Positions 39,673 to 41,301 of a DNA stretch of 41,301 nucleotides are shown in pieces. Source of the stretch: a virus. Under the pieces are notes generated by a model. The model had not been told where the DNA came from. It made no database searches and saw only the letters and a program-made list of their open reading frames with translations. How positions within the stretch are numbered: position 1 is the stretch's first letter; each line of letters begins with the position of its first letter. The stretch spans positions 1-41,301 of IMG/VR virus record IMGVR_UViG_3300045977_000271; one strand, written 5' to 3'. Made by a program: the position numbers and the translations under genes.

Positions 39673-39694
39673 AGCGAGCGAGCGAGCGAGCGAG
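39673..39694. repeat. AGCG tetranucleotide repeat (5.5 units)
   Basis: Five full AGCG units plus AG follow ATG 39669, which itself has an ideal GGAGG at 39657-39661. In the present length that ATG reads a 20-residue peptide ending at 39731. One added unit would join it in frame to the gene at 39707. Confidence 0.6.
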
Positions 39695-39706
39695 AGGAAC
39701 GGCCAT

Positions 39707-40060
39707 ATGCCGGTTGATCTCGGCAGTCTGATCCGGGCGCAGATTGCCGAACGCCGGCAGGCGCTCGACACGCTGGAAGCGGCCATCGATCAGTTCGAGC
39801 ACATCGAGCTGGGCCAGAAGGACAAAGGCACCATGCAGGTCCGCTTCCAGCGTCGGCGTCGGCGTGCCGAGGTGGCCGAGGGCTCGGTCGAAGAGCGCAT
39901 CCTGACAGCCGTGAAGGACGGCGCGTCGACCATGCCGGCGATCATGAAAGCGGCCAACACGCGCCCGCACGACGCGAAGAAGTTCGTACGCGCGCTCGTC
40001 GCCGACGGACAACTGAAGGCCGAAGGTAAAGGGCGGTGGACGACGTACGCCGTCGCGTAA
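39707..40060 (+). CDS. Phage protein with possible winged-helix domain
   Basis: 117 aa from ATG 39707, with AGAGGA upstream. N-terminal helix (GSLIRAQIAERRQALDTLEA), Arg-rich linker (FQRRRRRAEV), then a winged-helix-like part (EERILTAVKDGASTMPAIMK, KKFVRALVADGQLKAEGKG). An alternative upstream start, ATG 39669, is now out of frame. Confidence 0.55.
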   Translation: MPVDLGSLIRAQIAERRQALDTLEAAIDQFEHIELGQKDKGTMQVRFQRRRRRAEVAEGSVEERILTAVKDGASTMPAIMKAANTRPHDAKKFVRALVADGQLKAEGKGRWTTYAVA

Positions 40061-40070
40061 CGCTAATCGC

Positions 40071-40557
40071 GCGGCGCGAAGGAGGAGCAGTGAAGAAGCG
40101 ACAACAGCGCCGAGAGCGGTATCCGAGGCTCATCGATTCACTGGAACGGGTGTTGTTCCCCTTTCAGGAGTCCGAGGAGGAGCAGGAATCGTTCACGCCC
40201 GAAGGCCGAAAGCGCGTGGATGCTTGGCTGTCTGACTTGTTGGCGAGCGGCGCGAAGGAGGGACAGTGATTACCGGCAGGTTGATGGTAGAAGGCTGGGG
40301 CGCTATTCAGCCGTATGTTGTCGAAGTCGTCGGGCAGACCCCGAAACACCTACGGATTCGTGCGATCACGAGAACAAGGCTTGCTGGCCGTGGCCGATGG
40401 CTGGAGCCGGGTCAGACCGCCCTCGTGCCGACTTACGCCGTGCGAGACAACTGCACGCGCTGTCAGGGTCGGCGCGGCGGTGTGCCGGGGAATGAGAACG
40501 TCATCGGCGGCAAGGCGGTCTGTGACTACTGCTCCGTGCCGAGCGGCGCGAAGGAGG
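40071..40557 (+). repeat. Three identical 15-nt ribosome-site cassettes
   Basis: GCGGCGCGAAGGAGG occurs exactly at 40071-40085, 40247-40261 and 40543-40557, each a few nt upstream of the start codon of the next gene (40090, 40266, 40562). In the second and third cases it also encodes the last residues (SGAKE) of the preceding gene. It looks like a shared module-joining sequence. Confidence 0.75.
40090..40269 (+). CDS. Small acidic/basic protein, unknown
   Basis: 59 aa from GTG 40090 with GGAGG upstream. Basic start (KKRQQRRERYPR), acidic middle (ESEEEQESF), ends in ASGAKEGQ, the SGAKE piece encoded by the shared 15-nt cassette. Confidence 0.5.
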   Translation: MKKRQQRRERYPRLIDSLERVLFPFQESEEEQESFTPEGRKRVDAWLSDLLASGAKEGQ

Positions 40558-40562
40558 CGTGA
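40266..40562 (+). CDS. Small zinc-binding protein, unknown
   Basis: 98 aa from GTG 40266 (GTGA overlap). Beta-rich N-terminal half (RLMVEGWGAIQPYVVEVVGQ), then a zinc site CTRC and CDYC. Ends PSGAKEA, again from the shared cassette. Confidence 0.5.
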   Translation: MITGRLMVEGWGAIQPYVVEVVGQTPKHLRIRAITRTRLAGRGRWLEPGQTALVPTYAVRDNCTRCQGRRGGVPGNENVIGGKAVCDYCSVPSGAKEA

Positions 40563-40906
40563 TGGAACGGCGAGCAGGAAAATCGAAACTTGTCGGCCGT
40601 CCACTGGACGAGGACGGCAACATCGAGTTGAGGGTAGAGCGCCCAGCGATGACCCCCGACCCGTCCCTGACGGAGCACATCGAGAAGTTGCAAAAGTTGA
40701 CCGAGTGGCACCCGTCCTATGCTCCTGCCATTCGCGCCGTGCTCGCGGCCCTCGCCCAGCGGCCTTGCGAGTGGACGCTGGACGAGGCGGATTACGGCTG
40801 CTGGAGTAGCGGCTGCGGCCATGCGTTCGAGTTCACGACGGACGGGCCGAAGGAAAACGGGTTCAAGTTCTGCCCCTACTGCGGCGGCATGTTGGAGGCC
40901 AAATGA
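40562..40906 (+). CDS. Small protein with C-terminal zinc ribbon
   Basis: 114 aa from ATG 40562, preceded by AAGGAGG. Helical middle (PSLTEHIEKLQKL, AIRAVLAALAQRP), then GCWSSGCGHAFEF and FCPYCGGMLEAK, a zinc ribbon. Shares DNA segments with the next gene. Confidence 0.55.
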   Translation: MERRAGKSKLVGRPLDEDGNIELRVERPAMTPDPSLTEHIEKLQKLTEWHPSYAPAIRAVLAALAQRPCEWTLDEADYGCWSSGCGHAFEFTTDGPKENGFKFCPYCGGMLEAK

Positions 40907-41301
40907 GCGACACGAAAGCCAGCGGGCCGTCCCTGACGGAGGCCGTCGAGACGCTGCGGCAGCGAAGTGCGCGGTTGCGGAAGGTGATCAACCGGACGCC
41001 GGAGGACATCGCGTTGGCCGACTCGATGGATGCTGTGCTGAAGGCGCTGGCGGATGTGACGCAGGAGGAACGGGACGGCTCGCGTCTGATTCAACGCCAG
41101 AGCGATCTGCTCACGGGTGTCGTGAATGCGCTGAAAGGCGAGCCGCCCTCGTTGACGCTGTGGAGTCATCATGACGCGCCAGAACTGGCACGGCAGGCGG
41201 TCGCGGCCCTCGCCCAGCGGGAGGAGGACGTTACGCGGCTGCGGGAGTGGGCTGACGCCAAGATCGAGCGCATGCTGGCGCGGGCTGACGAGATCGCCGT
41301 T
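40903..41301 (+). CDS. Helical phage protein, 3' truncated by window end
   Basis: 133 residues from ATG 40903 (ATGA overlap) with no stop before the edge. Helical and charged (TEAVETLRQRSARLRKVINR, AQREEDVTRLREWADAKIER). Shares CCGTCCCTGACGGAG (40661-40675 and 40927-40941) and a 20-nt stretch (40743-40762 and 41201-41220) with the previous gene, pointing to partial duplication. Confidence 0.55.
   Translation, partial: MSDTKASGPSLTEAVETLRQRSARLRKVINRTPEDIALADSMDAVLKALADVTQEERDGSRLIQRQSDLLTGVVNALKGEPPSLTLWSHHDAPELARQAVAALAQREEDVTRLREWADAKIERMLARADEIAV

Noticed and set aside
1-41301. CRISPR array or rRNA genes
   Set aside because: No regularly spaced repeats with unique spacers, and no rRNA-like conserved stretches, were seen. 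The only tandem repeats are protein-coding or the short AGCG run.

Overview
The window is a GC-rich piece of a temperate tailed phage genome (Caudoviricetes) with a siphovirus-type tail. It is incomplete at both ends: the left edge cuts the major capsid gene and the right edge cuts an early gene. Genes are packed tightly, and most stop/start pairs overlap as ATGA or GTGA. The host is not identified. It should carry a tRNA-Asp gene with an encoded CCA end, because the phage attachment site copies the 3' half of such a gene.

Layout. 1-10373 (+): capsid C-terminus, capsid decoration protein, head-tail and tail-completion genes in lambda-like order (Z-like, U-like, tail tube, G/GT with a -1 frameshift site, tape measure), then distal tail proteins and a terminator. 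10582-12507: a separate Ig/PKD-domain adhesin. 12527-14649: lysis cassette (coiled-coil membrane protein, SleB-type endolysin, holin, small membrane proteins). 14646-22991: a long run of tail-fibre and receptor-binding proteins, including a probable glycosidase and a protein with ten 20-residue repeats. 22991-23240: attP. 23241-27907 (-): integrase, superinfection-immunity protein, an unknown gene and a broken XRE repressor. 27908-27992: divergent control region with TACGGA operators. 27993-41301 (+): Cro-like regulator, further regulators, small membrane proteins, Erf/YqaJ recombination pair, HNH nuclease, a PD-(D/E)XK moron, replication protein and DnaB helicase, then RusA and small accessory genes.

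The most striking feature is a complete 2168-bp ISL3-type transposon (25571-27738) that carries a C5-cytosine DNA methyltransferase as passenger. It has imperfect 24-bp inverted repeats and an exact 8-bp target duplication (GATTTAAC), and it sits inside the helix-turn-helix coding region of the phage repressor. Removing the element plus one copy of the duplication restores one continuous 232-codon repressor. This copy of the phage is therefore predicted to have lost lysogenic control while keeping integrase and attP.

attP holds only the 3' 52 nt of tRNA-Asp and has phage genes on both sides. The sequence therefore comes from a free or circular phage genome rather than an integrated prophage junction.
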